DNA from: Litoditis marina
Taxonomy: Eukaryota > Nematoda > Chromadorea > Rhabditida > Rhabditidae
Length of the DNA: 64,000 nt
NCBI GenBank assembly: GCA_964036275.1
Contig: OZ038434.1
Coordinates: 7,087,060-7,151,059, forward strand
Reading direction: 5' to 3'
Numbering within the stretch: the stretch's first letter is position 1; every line of letters begins with the position of its first letter. Of this stretch, positions 26,641 to 38,800 are shown piece after piece. A model generated the notes under the pieces. It was not told the DNA's origin. It made no database searches and saw nothing but the letters and a program-made list of their open reading frames with translations. A program made the translations under genes and the position numbers.

Positions 26641-29600
26641 TCTCTATCTCTCTCTCTCTCTACATGGGTTGAACACACACAGAGGGACGCCGGTAGCCCA
26701 AAAAGGAACCGCACATGAAAAATGATACTCATCCGTAGAGCAAACGCCGGTTCGGATATTGGTACATGAACCACAGAATACCGTTTGTATTTGAATTTGT
26801 TGATGTGTTTTGTTTTCAGGGGACTGCAACAGACCACTGGGCATGACCTCAGGCGCAATTCGGGATGATCAGATATCTGCTTCCTCTTCTTTTGATGATC
26901 TCAGCACGGGACCCAATCACGCTAGGTAAGCGACATAACGACGGACTATTTAGGTTAAAACTTCATTAATCCCCAATTTCGAGGGAAGTAAATTTATTTT
27001 CCCAAAGTCTGTGCTATGTGGTTGAGATGAAAAAGGCAAATAATTTTCTATTTTGGCTAAGTTCCACCATTATCACAATTATCACACGCCTGGTTATACT
27101 TTTTCCGGTTATTTTCCTCTGAGTAGCCAATCCGGCATATGGCTTACACAAGAAAACAACGCACAGTTCTATTCACACCCGAACCCTAATGAAGTCACAA
27201 CACTGGTTGCCGTGACTGGAAATTATGCAATTAGTCTTTTCGTCTGATGACCGGTATTAGAGACGCTCCATCAGGCGCATTATGCAGTTATATTGTTTTG
27301 GTCCGTCCACGGCTACTTCTAATTGGGAAACAATCGCCAGTTGCACCCATATGGCGCGTCGGCATCTCAATCAAAGACTCTGGAAGAATGGGGCGCCTGA
27401 TGGGGTTTATGGGGCCTGAAATTCGAAATGGGGCGTGAAAATTGCAACAATGACAGTTATCAGACCGAATACTTTCGCTAAAAGTTTTGATTGTTATATG
27501 TTCACAGCTTTTAGATGTCATGTTTCATTGTCGAATTCGTACAATTCGCATGAAAGGCATACGCTACCAACATTATAATAACTTCGTACCCAAAATGGAA
27601 ACTTTGTTAGATAAGAAGTTTCACCAGTACGCTACTTCACCGAATGTTGAAATTGTGGCGCTTACTTGGCGCTTAATTCGGTTTTTCATATTGCAAACTT
27701 AGAACTATCCTGTATTTTCCTCCGGTTCAAAATTGATTGGCCTTGTCCTTGCCCAGTGCTACCTAATTATGACTGTCAGTACTACATTAGCCGTGCCGGA
27801 AGTACGCGGAAGGCCGGTGAAAAACACGGGGCACTGATGCGTCTAAAATCGAGTATGCCATTCTCGCAGGGGTTTATTGCAGTCGAGAAAAGAAGGAAAC
27901 AACCGGGAACAGGTTATAGAAAACAAAATGTCTAAAATGTGAACGTTTTACGTGTGAATAGAAATCAAATATACAATCTCATGCTCAAAATGGAATTTGT
28001 AGGTTGCGACTACATACTGGCAGCGGTGCTTGGTGTCCGAAAAAGCAGATCAACATGAACACGAAAGAATGGATTCAAGTCTCGTTCGGATCTGAAATGG
28101 GTAAGCTTCAGTTGAATTTGCTTTTGGCGAACACATGTTCACAGGAAAACATGTGACATGGTACATCACTACACAACTATTGATGTTCCCACACGTTTTA
28201 CGTGATCGTTCACGTGATGTTAACTACTAGTATAGTCGTATTTGTTTAGTTGTTTCTGCCATCGAGACTGAGGGTCGATTTGATGGTGGACGTGGTATGG
28301 AGTACCCGACCGCCTACCGAATAGAGTACTGGAGAAGCAGTCTCCACGACTGGGCTGCGTATCACGCTGATGGGGGCAACCAGGTAGGTCAAAACTTGAT
28401 CTACTGGAGAACAAAACTGATAATTTGAAAATCATCCAATTCAAAACAGAAAAGAGGAGCTAAACCTTTTCGTGCCAACAGTGGATGTTATTTTATTCGA
28501 TATAACCCTTAACGGGTGCATTCCCCAACTATGTTGTTTGTCCTTCCATCTTGAACAAAGCCTAACTTGCCTTATTTGTTTTTGATTACATGGAAAAGTT
28601 GATTTTACTCTGAGAAAGGTTGTATGCCAATCTCCTGAATAATCTGAACGCTTGCTGCTTGTTTTGCATATCTGTCCAACGCATGCGTTCTATTCAGTCT
28701 CAAATTATGTATGTGTGAAGTGATCCTCTTATAGTGCATGATTGACAGAAAATGTGTCCATATGTCTCACTCGATATTATCTATTCACTAAGCTCGAAGG
28801 ACACGCGTGCTGACAGATGTTTTTAGAGGGGGGAATGTCTTCTCTAGTAACTCATGGAGTTGGTTATTAAGGTAGAAAAGATTGGAAAAATTAACGTAGT
28901 AGTTATAATTGGGACTATTTTCTGACTTAGTAAAGAGTATCAGAGTTGAAACTATATTCTAGATAAGGCTATGGTAGTGAACAAAATAATGAGATTGCGT
29001 AACAATTCCATGCGAAAAATTTGGATTTTGGTATGTTTCCAAACAGTGAAACTCGGTTCACGTTTTTGCCACCAATACAACTTACTTATTAGCCAGGTTC
29101 TCAGTTCACTGCAAATTAGAATCCACTATTTCATCCTTTCGACTTATAGTCTGACATAATTTCCCGTGGAGTGCACATCAAAGATAATTCCGACGTTTTT
29201 ATTCCAATTAATTCTTTATATCCGAAAATTATAAGACGGCGATGCCGCCAAATTCACGCTTGAAAGGTCAATGCGTGGCCGGATTAGTGCCTCTAGAGAG
29301 TACAGTTACGGTACTCAATTGCGCAATTGAATGACTATAGAAAGGGATCCTCTTACGGGGATAAGAAGTCATGCTTGCCGAGAAATGCTGACCTATTAGC
29401 GTGTTTTTCGACCTTCTGTTGAGATTTCCACCTACCTAGCAAGAATAAAAGAAATATTGAAAAACACTCCTACGAACCACTTTGAAGACAATCTCGTCGC
29501 AAACCATCTCATCTCATAACGGATGTGCGAGTGGGGATACGTCCAACAGTAAAGCCTGTACCTTCACTACACAAAACCCAAATATTTTTTTAGTTGCAGA

Positions 29601-32600
29601 GTTTGACAATTGAAATATTGAAGAAGAGAAGAAGCAGTGAAAACCGCATGAGTAGAGCCAAATGATAAACAATTATTCCAGGTCATCAGGGGTAACAGCG
29701 ACACTCAATCGGGAGTTTTGCGGGTTCTCGACGGAGCTATTGTGGCGAGAAGACTGCGAATATTACCCGTTTCCAATACAACTCGCACAGTTTGTATGCG
29801 CTTTGAGCTGTATGGCTGCCCGTACAAAGGTTCGGTTTTGTGAATCAGCACTAGAATCGAGAAAAGTTACGTGGTTATTATCCCTTCCCTTTTCTTATTA
29901 TTCAACGAGAGTTTGATCGCTTCTAACTCTTAATCCGTTGCTTTTGAGAGGAATGTCCAATAGCGAACTTTTCAACAAGGTGCTAGAATTATTATATTTT
30001 TTCATGAATGTACAATCGTTTATAACCACAATTTATTTTTTTAACAATTTACAGGTATCGTGGATTCCTATTCTGCTCCAGTTGGCTCATCGGCCGACGG
30101 CTTGTCACTACTCGACACATCCTACGACGGAATTGTCATTGATACCCAGATGACAGGTGGATTAGGAAAGTTGACAGACGGCTCCATCGGGCATGACAAC
30201 TTTGAGAAGCACCCCCACAAGTGGATTGGCTGGAGAAAGATCAAGAATGGAGGTTCGTTGATCTACACAGAAAAATATGAAACCTGACACATATTAATAT
30301 TTTACTGAAAACAATTTGACGGTTGCAGAACCGAATAAAAAACGTTAATTGATTGAAACTGAAACACGTGAATGAAATGAATACTTTGTTTGCAGTTGAC
30401 TTTGTTCCCTTGAGCTTCAAATTCACGGAACGACAGAACATCTCGGCTGTACTCATCCATACGTCCAATCAGTTCAAGCAACAAGCACCTGTGAGTTACG
30501 CTAGTCATTTTACTAACAACACTTCAGTATGAAGTTGTACTTTGTAGTTTGTCGTTCAACTTGATAGTTATTTTTCCAGGTGTTTTCAACGGCTCTGATT
30601 TCTTTCTCAACTGATGGCACTCATTTTTCTCGCCGAGAAGTACATTTCGTCTATTCGAGAGATCGGAAGTTTGAGACAGCTCGCTGGATTAGAATTCCGG
30701 TACCAGACCGAATCGCTAAAGTTATGGAGGTACGTTTAGTTCGAGTTCGAGTTTGCATTTAAAATGTGAAATGTTGACCAAAATGAAGCAGTTCGTCATC
30801 AAACTTCAAACAGGAAATTATTAAAACTCTAAGTAACGGTCTTCTTTTAAATTTTTTCAGCTTGACTTCTTAGAAAAGGTCAACATTTTCAGATCAAGCT
30901 CTTTTTCGATGATGATGCTTCGTGGCTGTTGCTATCAGAAGTGAAATTCGAGACGAACCGAATTGTTTTCGAATTGAACGACGACGATTCTGATGAAATG
31001 ACCTTCCATCACATCACAGAAACACAAAATGAGACGGAAATCGGCGGTCTAGGTTGGTTAATACAGATATGTTACGAAGTTAAAGTTGAATTTCTTACTG
31101 ATAAGAGACTGGTGTTTACTTATTCGAGTGATTCAGTAATAGTGTCGGACAAGCAGGAGTGCCAAAGTACTGTATACATATTTTTCTGTGTGTGGACTCA
31201 GATTGGAGAGCAAGCAAACCAAATAGATCGAACGACAATGGAAAATCCGCGCGTTTGTGGGCGCTCAGACCAGACTACAAAATTTCTGTGTTTTCAGTTT
31301 GGTGAAAGTTTTGAAATAAATGTATTCATGTTCAGTTATCTTTTTCCTGCTCCTGATCACCGTACCGTTGTGTGGCTGTGTGATGTTGATGGTGAAGAAG
31401 CGAGACCGAGTGAAGGCGTCCTCTCCCTCCCCCACATTCAATGCACGAAGGAAAGATGTACGAATCGCGATGCACGGCTCGGCTATCAAGGTTTGTTTCA
31501 GTTTCAAGTCTTCTTATATCTCATAATCACATTATAAGTTACAGTCAGTTTGTGGAAGCAAATCTAAAAATTGGAGGTCGACATGACGTTAACAGTACCA
31601 ACCATCATATTTATGGAAAATTTCCGAATTCGGAAATTCAAGTAGACTCTTCGAAATCATATAAAATATTTTCAGCATGTCACACATTCCACGTATCAGA
31701 TGGCCTGTGACAACGTTCACAATGCCCTGCTGGAGAAGTGTCCCATTCTAGATATGCAGACATCGGACTACGCCGAGCCGGACATCAAGTACGTTTTCTG
31801 AGCGAAAAATTACAATCTTATTGATTTATTGGAGATGATTTCTGAGAAGGTTCGAACATACCGGCGAGTTGAAGTTGTGGTTAAGATGCGCAATGACATT
31901 TGTATTATTCATTAAATCACGTTGTTTCAGCTCTGATCGCTCTGAGATGCCACTGCTTGCCTCATTTCATGAAAATGTGAACTCATCTCCGCACAGTTCG
32001 CAGTTTTCATCGTTGAGAAGGTAAGTTTTGACTATTGTTTCGTTCTCAACTGTAACTTAAAGCGAGTAAATAATTGAAATAAAAGAGTTTTTTTCATAAA
32101 CTTCATAGAGTGTGTTCAGCGTCACACGCAAAAAGCGCATCAGTGGGTGTTCACTCACCCTCTTTCACTGTACTAAGTAACGTCTATCCGGTACTCGTTA
32201 ACAAGGTGGTACACAAAACCATAGCTTTGTTCCGTACTCTCATTGCGAATCATTTAAAACAACGTTATTTAGGAGTCCACTTTCCTCGCTCGTGAAATAT
32301 TCCGACTACGGAGAAGTGTACTGTACCACGCTGCCAGAAATCGATCGCAGCAAACTGGAGTTCATGGAAAAGATTGGCCAGGGAGAATTCGGAGAAGTAA
32401 GTAAGAAAACCAATTTTTCAAAAATAGTGTTTTTCTATTAGCTTTGCAAACTCCAATAACTTGAAACAAAATTTCCATCTCGTTCATACGAAGTTTCATG
32501 TAACTGAAAGTGGTCGAACCTATCTATACTGAAAGTAAATTGAATAGGCACCTAAAGTAAGCATTCTAACGAGGAATCGTGCACTTTGTCATTGCTCATT

Positions 32601-35065
32601 TAAATACACCAGAGTTGGTGTATTTAACATGTTTCACGTGACCGTGCAGTTGACTAACAGTATACGTCCCACTTCCTGCATGATGCTATCAGTTGTTCAC
32701 AAACGAGTTACGAGAAACAGACCATTCAGTTGTTTGAATATTGTTTCAATCGATTTCTTCAGGTGCATCTTTGTCGACTGGAAAATCGTAGGGTGGCCGT
32801 GAAAAGACTTCACAGCTCAACGCAAGAAGACGAAATGGCATTCCAACGAGAAATCAGAGTACTCGGTAAGGGAAACGCACATCTTCTATAGGCGTTGATA
32901 ACGGAAAGGCGGGAGGGTACTGTATATCTCACTTTTCGCTGTGTTCGATTTCAAAGCTTGCCGGTTGTGTCATCTATCAGCGTAGTAGTTAGCGCCCTGC
33001 TATAAAACTTTTGCTAGCAGGTTTGATTCCGGCCAGAAACAGAAATTTATAAATCTAGCACTTACTATAAACGGTCTAGATCCGCAAAAAAGTATCATAC
33101 ACTTCCTAATTGAATCTGCACAGTGTTCAAGGAAAAACCAAAAACTGTTTTAAATATTACAATTTTTTAGCGAAAGTACGTGAAATTTGAAAAGTGTGTA
33201 ATACGCGTTCATTAAAAAAAACCTATTACTTTGAAATAAGTGTAAATTATATTCTAGGAACTCTGAAACACGCGAATGTTGTGGAGGTGATTGGTGTCTC
33301 TACTATCGACAAACCGATTATTTGTATAATGGAATACATGCAAAATGGAGACCTAAAAACCTACTTGTCTCGAATGACTACAATCGAGTGAGTTGTTGAT
33401 CGTGTTCAAGTCTTTATTTATAGAATATTTCTGTGTGTATTCCGGAAGAATAAAAAGATGTATCGTTGGAATAATACATGCGTTTTTAATAAAGAAAATA
33501 AATGTTAGATGAGGAATGGAGATCATGTTGATACCAAATAAATCTGAACCCAGTATATTCCAGCACGAATCTCTGTATCTCTCTGAGCACTCAGCTGGCA
33601 GCCGGACTGGCGTACTTGGAATCGTGCAACTTCGTGCACAGGTAACTATAGCTTCAACGGAAACTATAGAGTTTTCATCCATCAAGCTTTTTTTCTTTCT
33701 CTTAATTTTGTATATATATATATATATATATCGATAAATAAGACTTTTTGAATCTTCTAAAAAGCGTAGAAATAATACTGAGAAAAACAATAACTAAAAT
33801 TATGAATAGGAACATAACTGGATAAACACAAGAACAACTAGGAACAGCAACTATAAAACGAGTTTTCAGAGACATTGCGGCTCGAAACTGTCTCGTAGAC
33901 TCGGAGGGAAATGCGAAAATTGCGGATTTCGGCATGGCCCGCTCCTTGTATTCGGCCGAATATTATCGTGTGGAAGGCCGTTTCGTCCTGCCTATTCGGT
34001 GGATGGCGCCGGAAACATTATTGTTGGTAAGCGATGAATGAATTATTTGAAAAAAAAACGGCAATGGAGTTTGGATATGTTTTCACTTACACGTGATTGT
34101 AACTGTAAAATCCACGCTTCTCTTTTTCAATGCGAGAAAAGCTTAGTCGAGTTAGAAAAAGTGAAAAAGGAAAGTGAAATGGAGATGAAAACAAATGAAA
34201 AATTGCCAGGATTCTTATCAAACCCAAGTCAAAAATCAAACTGCGATTCGCATCATTTTTACGCAGTACTTGGCTTACCTATTTCTGCTACATGGCTATA
34301 GTCTTTTCCATTCCTACTGAGACTCTTACAGTAAGATTTCGAAAGTTCGGAGCCGTTTTTCTCACTTACTTTTGATCGGAGAAGTTAAGGATTTTTGTAC
34401 CTTATTCTCCTGCTCAGGTAGAGCAAATATACGAGAGCGTTTTCCATGAACTACATTTTCAGCTTCACAACAGCCTTCGGAAAGTTTGTAAGGTTACTGT
34501 AGGAGTCTCAGTAGGAATGGTGTGAACTATACTTGTTCTAGATAATTTGTACATGTGTGTTTTTCAGGGTAAATTCTCGAGTGCATCTGACGTGTGGGCG
34601 TTCGGCGTGACAATGTGGGAGATATTTTCCGGTTGTCAGAGCCGACCGTTCAATAGTCTGACAGACGAACAGGTTGTGGAGAACATTCAACGAACTCAGC
34701 TGGATGGACAGTTGGAAGTGAGTTCATTTCAATTTAATCGGTATTTAAATCACTTTACCTGAAAAAAAAACACTTAGAAACGATAGTTTCCAACAATTCG
34801 ATTTTAAAAACGATGTGACTGGAGAACTTCTAGTGAGTTGCAGAAAACAGCACAGAATATGAGATCTCAATGCACCCTGACCGAATGTGGATATTTTTAA
34901 TGAAGTTAAATTTTTCAGAACATTTTACCTCGACCGATGTATTGTCCGGCCTCTCTCTACAACCAGTTGTTGTTACCCTGCTGGAGGACAGATCCGAGCC
35001 ATCGACCGTCCTTTGAAACCACTCATCTGAATCTCCAGTCACTCATTCATTCTAGCAGTCATTAA
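22398..35065 (+). CDS. ddr-2: discoidin domain receptor tyrosine kinase (DDR), 19 exons, 795 aa
   Basis: Coding exons: 22398-22449, 26820-26925, 28003-28100, 28250-28383, 29682-29829, 30055-30252, 30396-30490, 30580-30729, 30893-31052, 31336-31490, 31676-31788, 31931-32020, 32273-32396, 32763-32865, 33258-33387, 33564-33641, 33870-34026, 34568-34717, 34919-35065. Phases agree throughout (2388 nt). Order: signal peptide (1-16), F5/8-type discoidin domain (about 20-180, CNRPLGM to ELYGCPY), DDR extracellular region, TM helix (381-402), juxtamembrane tail with a DYAEPDI motif typical of DDRs, kinase (about 527-790). Kinase residues are complete: [11 protein letters not shown] (K555), alpha-C E571, HRDIAARN (D646), DFG (664-666), YxxxYY loop (Y672, Y676, Y677). 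It should be a collagen-responsive receptor at the plasma membrane; in worms the DDRs act in axon guidance. The DDR call is firm. The symbol is tentative: the length is close to what I recall for C. elegans DDR-2, but ddr-1 is not excluded. Confidence 0.93.
22450..26819 (+). other. 4.4-kb first intron of the receptor gene
   Basis: Separates the signal-peptide exon from the discoidin exons. It contains a CT-rich microsatellite near its 3' end, a half copy of the TATAGT MITE ending at about 22905, and GC-richer stretches at 23.0-23.1 and 24.0-24.2 kb. No gene was assembled on either strand. Long first introns in worms often carry enhancers, but no specific site is evident. Confidence 0.6.
26601..26661 (+). 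repeat. (TC)n microsatellite
   Basis: About 60 bases of nearly pure TC with three interruptions, 160 bases before exon 2 of the receptor gene. Confidence 0.95.
32551..32665 (+). repeat. 110-bp dispersed repeat, copy 2
   Basis: Contains gcattctaacgaggaatcg, then tgtttcacgtgaccgtgcag and ttgactaacag. Same order as the copy at 10591-10700. It lies in the receptor intron before exon 14. Confidence 0.7.
32893..33070 (+). repeat. tRNA-like (SINE-like) repeat, copy 1
   Basis: Begins with aaaggcgggagggtactgta. Contains an A-box-like tagtagttagcgcc (32983-32996) and a B-box-like GGTTTGATTCC (33020-33030), 35-40 bases apart. Ends with ttataaatctagcacttact. Copies 2 and 3 (minus strand, 50655-50850 and 57851-58022) share this order. 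It lies in the receptor intron before exon 15. Confidence 0.65.
33711..33731 (+). repeat. (TA)n microsatellite
   Basis: About ten TA units in the receptor intron before exon 17. Confidence 0.9.
34297..34531. mobile_element. 235-bp MITE with TATAGT terminal inverted repeats, copy 1
   Basis: Left end TATAGTcttttCCATTCC with TACTGAGACTCTTACAGTAA; the right end is its near-exact reverse complement (ttactgtaggagtctcagta, ggaatggtgtgaACTATA). Inverted repeats are about 38 bases. It lies in the receptor intron between exons 17 and 18. A 237-bp relative is at 41239-41475. Confidence 0.75.
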
Positions 35066-35856
35066 TTATCTTTCAGGTTTTATTTTTCAGAAAAAAAACC
35101 TCGAATTGAAGTTATACTAGAAACATACAAAGAAGTTGACTGCGCACTTCATCGACTCACTTTTGTGAGTTTTGATGTGCTTCACACGTTTGATGTGCAT
35201 ATTTCACTAGCTGTTGGCCTAGTTCAGCGAACCTGTCACTCTCTTGAACTGGATATATGAAGCGCGATGAGCTTTTTTCTCGAAAGATTATAATATAATC
35301 AACCCAGTTCAACTGCATAAAAACATTTAATAATTTCCGTCTGGCTTGTCAGATATCCAACGAAAACTCATTTTCACTGCTTTCTATACCTTTATCTCAG
35401 GACATTTTCTCTTGATACGGTTATTTTTCAGTTTTTCTGATCAAATACTTTTCTGCATTTTGTTTGGGTAATTGAGAATTCTCGACACCATATCTGTGAC
35501 CAATTGTTCATGTTTCGATGTACATAAGAGTTTCTAATAAACGTGCAAAGATGTGTTTTTGAGTGCACTGAAATTGAAAAAAGGAGATAGAAGAAATTCA
35601 ATGTTGTTTCGAACACTTCGTGAACAGTAACCGAAAAAATAATAAGGTATTATATCACAATTCTTGGCACAGATAGAATTGCTTCAGTTCGAACCAACGC
35701 AGCGATCTTGATTAAAGATTCCGCATGAAATTTTGCTTTCTTTTGTTGCAAAATTATCAAACAGTTTAAAATATTCCGGTATTCGAACTTATACGGTACT
35801 TCATGGGACAGTTAATACTGAAAAGTATGGTTTGGCATTTAGGCTGCAAGGAAGTG
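35066..35856. other. convergent 3' region between the receptor kinase and chemoreceptor A1
   Basis: Both flanking genes end here. An AATAAA at 35536-35541 (plus strand) is a candidate poly(A) signal for the receptor, giving a 3' UTR near 480 bases. No other gene seen. Confidence 0.5.
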
Positions 35857-38800
35857 TCATTGCCAGTCTCTCTCCAGCATGACGAAATAGTCGTGCTGAG
35901 TCGGATTGACATGTAGCTGAACACCTCCAATTGCTGTTACCCCCGGACTGACTGAAATAAGTAATACGAAAGTAACTCAACATTCTCAAAAACTTTGGCA
36001 GGGCACAAAATCATTTCTCAAACATTTAGTATTATTCAGAGAAAGAGGTTAGAAAGGTGGATATTCACAATTCACCCTTGTTGCAGAAAGTATTCAAAAC
36101 ACATTTACTCAATACAATTCAGTAAGTTTTACACTTATGTATTTGATATATACGATTTGAAAACGGTCATTTTAACTCTTTTTTTAAATTTCTCTCATTT
36201 TGAGCTCTTTACTCAGATCTCACTCACCTTGGGTGTGTATCCTGAGTAGCCGGCGCAATGAGGTTGTCACAGTTTTCTTTATGGATTGTTGTTGGAGTAT
36301 CACGACGCAGGGGTACACCACAATTTGAATGCTCAGGATCTATTAAGGATATGCGATGTTCAGTTTTTTTTGGAAACTTCTATATGAGGCAATTAATCCA
36401 GTCAGTGATCGACATGTACATCGTTTGAAAAGGTTTGAGTTTATTGCATGTAGTAATACGTAGTGGAAGTGTTGCTAGCTGCGTCTTTTTCTCAAAAACT
36501 ATCAAACGAATCATCGGGACCTTTGTTAACTGTAATTATAGACGGAAAAACAACAAGCACTCACGCCGCGGAAAACAAAGATCAGTAGTTGCCTGCCCTC
36601 AGGGTTAGCCTGGTTCATCTTAATGAATGCTATCGCAACTATTTTCAAAATTTCTGCTATAAGTTGTACCAAGACGCCACGGAAAAAAGCATGGCTCCAA
36701 GCAAGAATTTGTGATGTCTGAAAAAAAATGTGTTGGGCGCACGTCACTCAACTTCAACCTCGCTCGAGAAAGAATAAGTTCGGGGATCTAATACCTGCAT
36801 TCGTAATAAAAACCTCAACTTGTATAATGAGAATTACGAACTCGCCAGTTAATTGTTCCATACACTCTCTGAACTCATCCCGCAGAGTGAACAAACATTA
36901 CGCACCTCAAAAACAATGGACACTGTAGCATAATAGTGATGAATAAGAAGAGTTCCGCCAAACCAAGGTTACGGCTGGCAGAGTGAAACCGTTCAATGGT
37001 AATTTTTGGTAACCATGTTCTTGTGTATTCGAAAATGAATTGGGTTTCAAAACGTCCACTTAGGCACCACACCAGCCATGGGTTCGCTCTTCCCTTAGCA
37101 AGCCCATACGTATGTTGCCTTATTTCGCGAGGTTTAAAGTTAAAGTCGTTTTTCGGCAAGTTTTCAAATTATATCATGGATCAAGTTCGAACAACAACTC
37201 AGTTATAATTGTTCCCTCGTCCAACCCGAAGATGACCGTTCTATCACACATCAGTTTCCTTAGAAGTTACAACATACCTCTGCGCAAGAAAGACACGCAA
37301 ATTCGCGAAGGTTCCAAATTTTTTAATCAGTTGGTTTTCATTTATTTTCTGTTTTCTCTATGTATCTCACATGCTTGCATGTAAGTAAATCAATCAATCA
37401 ATACCTGGTACCGTCTGTTGAGATCGGCGTTCCCCCGTTCTAGTTTGTAACTGGCAGTACCACGCTTCCAAGCGATATACAGTACCTGAGATTGAAAGTA
37501 AGATAGTGATCCTTCCGGTAAACTGCTCAGGTGATCGTTCTAGAAGTTGATGAAACTGTCACATGAAACGTGGAGAAACAGCAATTTTGCTGTTTAGTTT
37601 CTAATGCGGCTCTTGTTTAGCGAATACCATATAAATTTCGCCCAGTGTCACAAAATATATTGGAATGGAAACTGAAGTAAGTATACTGTTTATTTCGGTC
37701 ATTCTCAATGAGCTTCCAGGAGTGAACTCACCAAAACGGAGAGAATGGTGATGCAGTTGATATAGATGAATGGAACCGGTTTAATGACATATGGAAAAAA
37801 ACTTTTTATATCAAACTGGTTCTTCTTTATGTTTTCATGAACAAATATACAAACCAATCAGAAATACATTGGGGGAGGAAAATAGAAAAGGGTAGAAGAC
37901 GTGCTCTCACATATTTAAAGCAGGACGATTATGTGGACCGATCCCGTGTCAACGGTCCTTTAAACTGCAATTGAAGAATGTATTGCAGTTTCAAGGACTG
38001 AAGCATTGTGATTGGACCGCATAATCGTCCTTCTTTAGGTCTCATGTCGTGAATTTCGTGAAAGACCACCTTCTGCGTGGCTGTAAACTCATTGCGAAAC
38101 CTCCGAGAATCCCTTGGAAGCAGTACATATCTTCACAATAACTACGATGAGAAAATTGGCAAACTAGAGTTTGAGAAAAAGCTACTAGGTTAGATGAGCT
38201 CAACCCCACGCGAGAATTTTATCTGTTTCACTCTGAAGACTCTGGTATTTAGGATTTCAACAGTGTTCACATTAATATGCAGTGGTGCTAGAGTTTTCCT
38301 GCGCGGCGGTATCGGAAACAACATTGCGTGTTCTTCACCCAAACCGAAAAACTTTTAAAAAGTAAAGCATAAAAAATTATACTACTCACAGTAATGCCGA
38401 GAGACGAGGAAACATATTGAGAGAAATATTGAAAGAGAGAAAAATATTCCAGTGAATAATTGACCGATGTAGCTCTGCAAATGAAAACTATGAAGACCTT
38501 CATACTTTTTGCTGCCAACTATTGCAAATTTTGCCGCAGTCCGCAGAAAATTGCTGCCGACTCGAGCTGCAAACTGCATGGCATGGCCTTCGAATAATTC
38601 GTATAACGCACGTAAAATCAGAAATATGAAATACATAAATAAACGTTACCGTGGAATATCGTTTGATAACCAAATGGAGCAATTGCTCGAAGGCAAAGAA
38701 TAGTACAGAAGTCAACGACAAGCAGTATCCAAACTCATGGAAAAGAGCACGCAGAAGAGGATAACCTGTCGGTGTCAATTTTATCTCAAGTATCGTAAAT

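Noticed and set aside
30929..31537. 202-codon plus-strand frame
   Set aside because: It starts inside exon 9 of the receptor kinase, runs through the intron and crosses exon 10 out of frame. The spliced model accounts for the coding parts.
33020..33030. B-box-like motif as part of a true tRNA gene
   Set aside because: No plausible acceptor-stem pairing or standard tRNA length, and the same unit recurs elsewhere with a long common head and tail. It fits a repeat family better.
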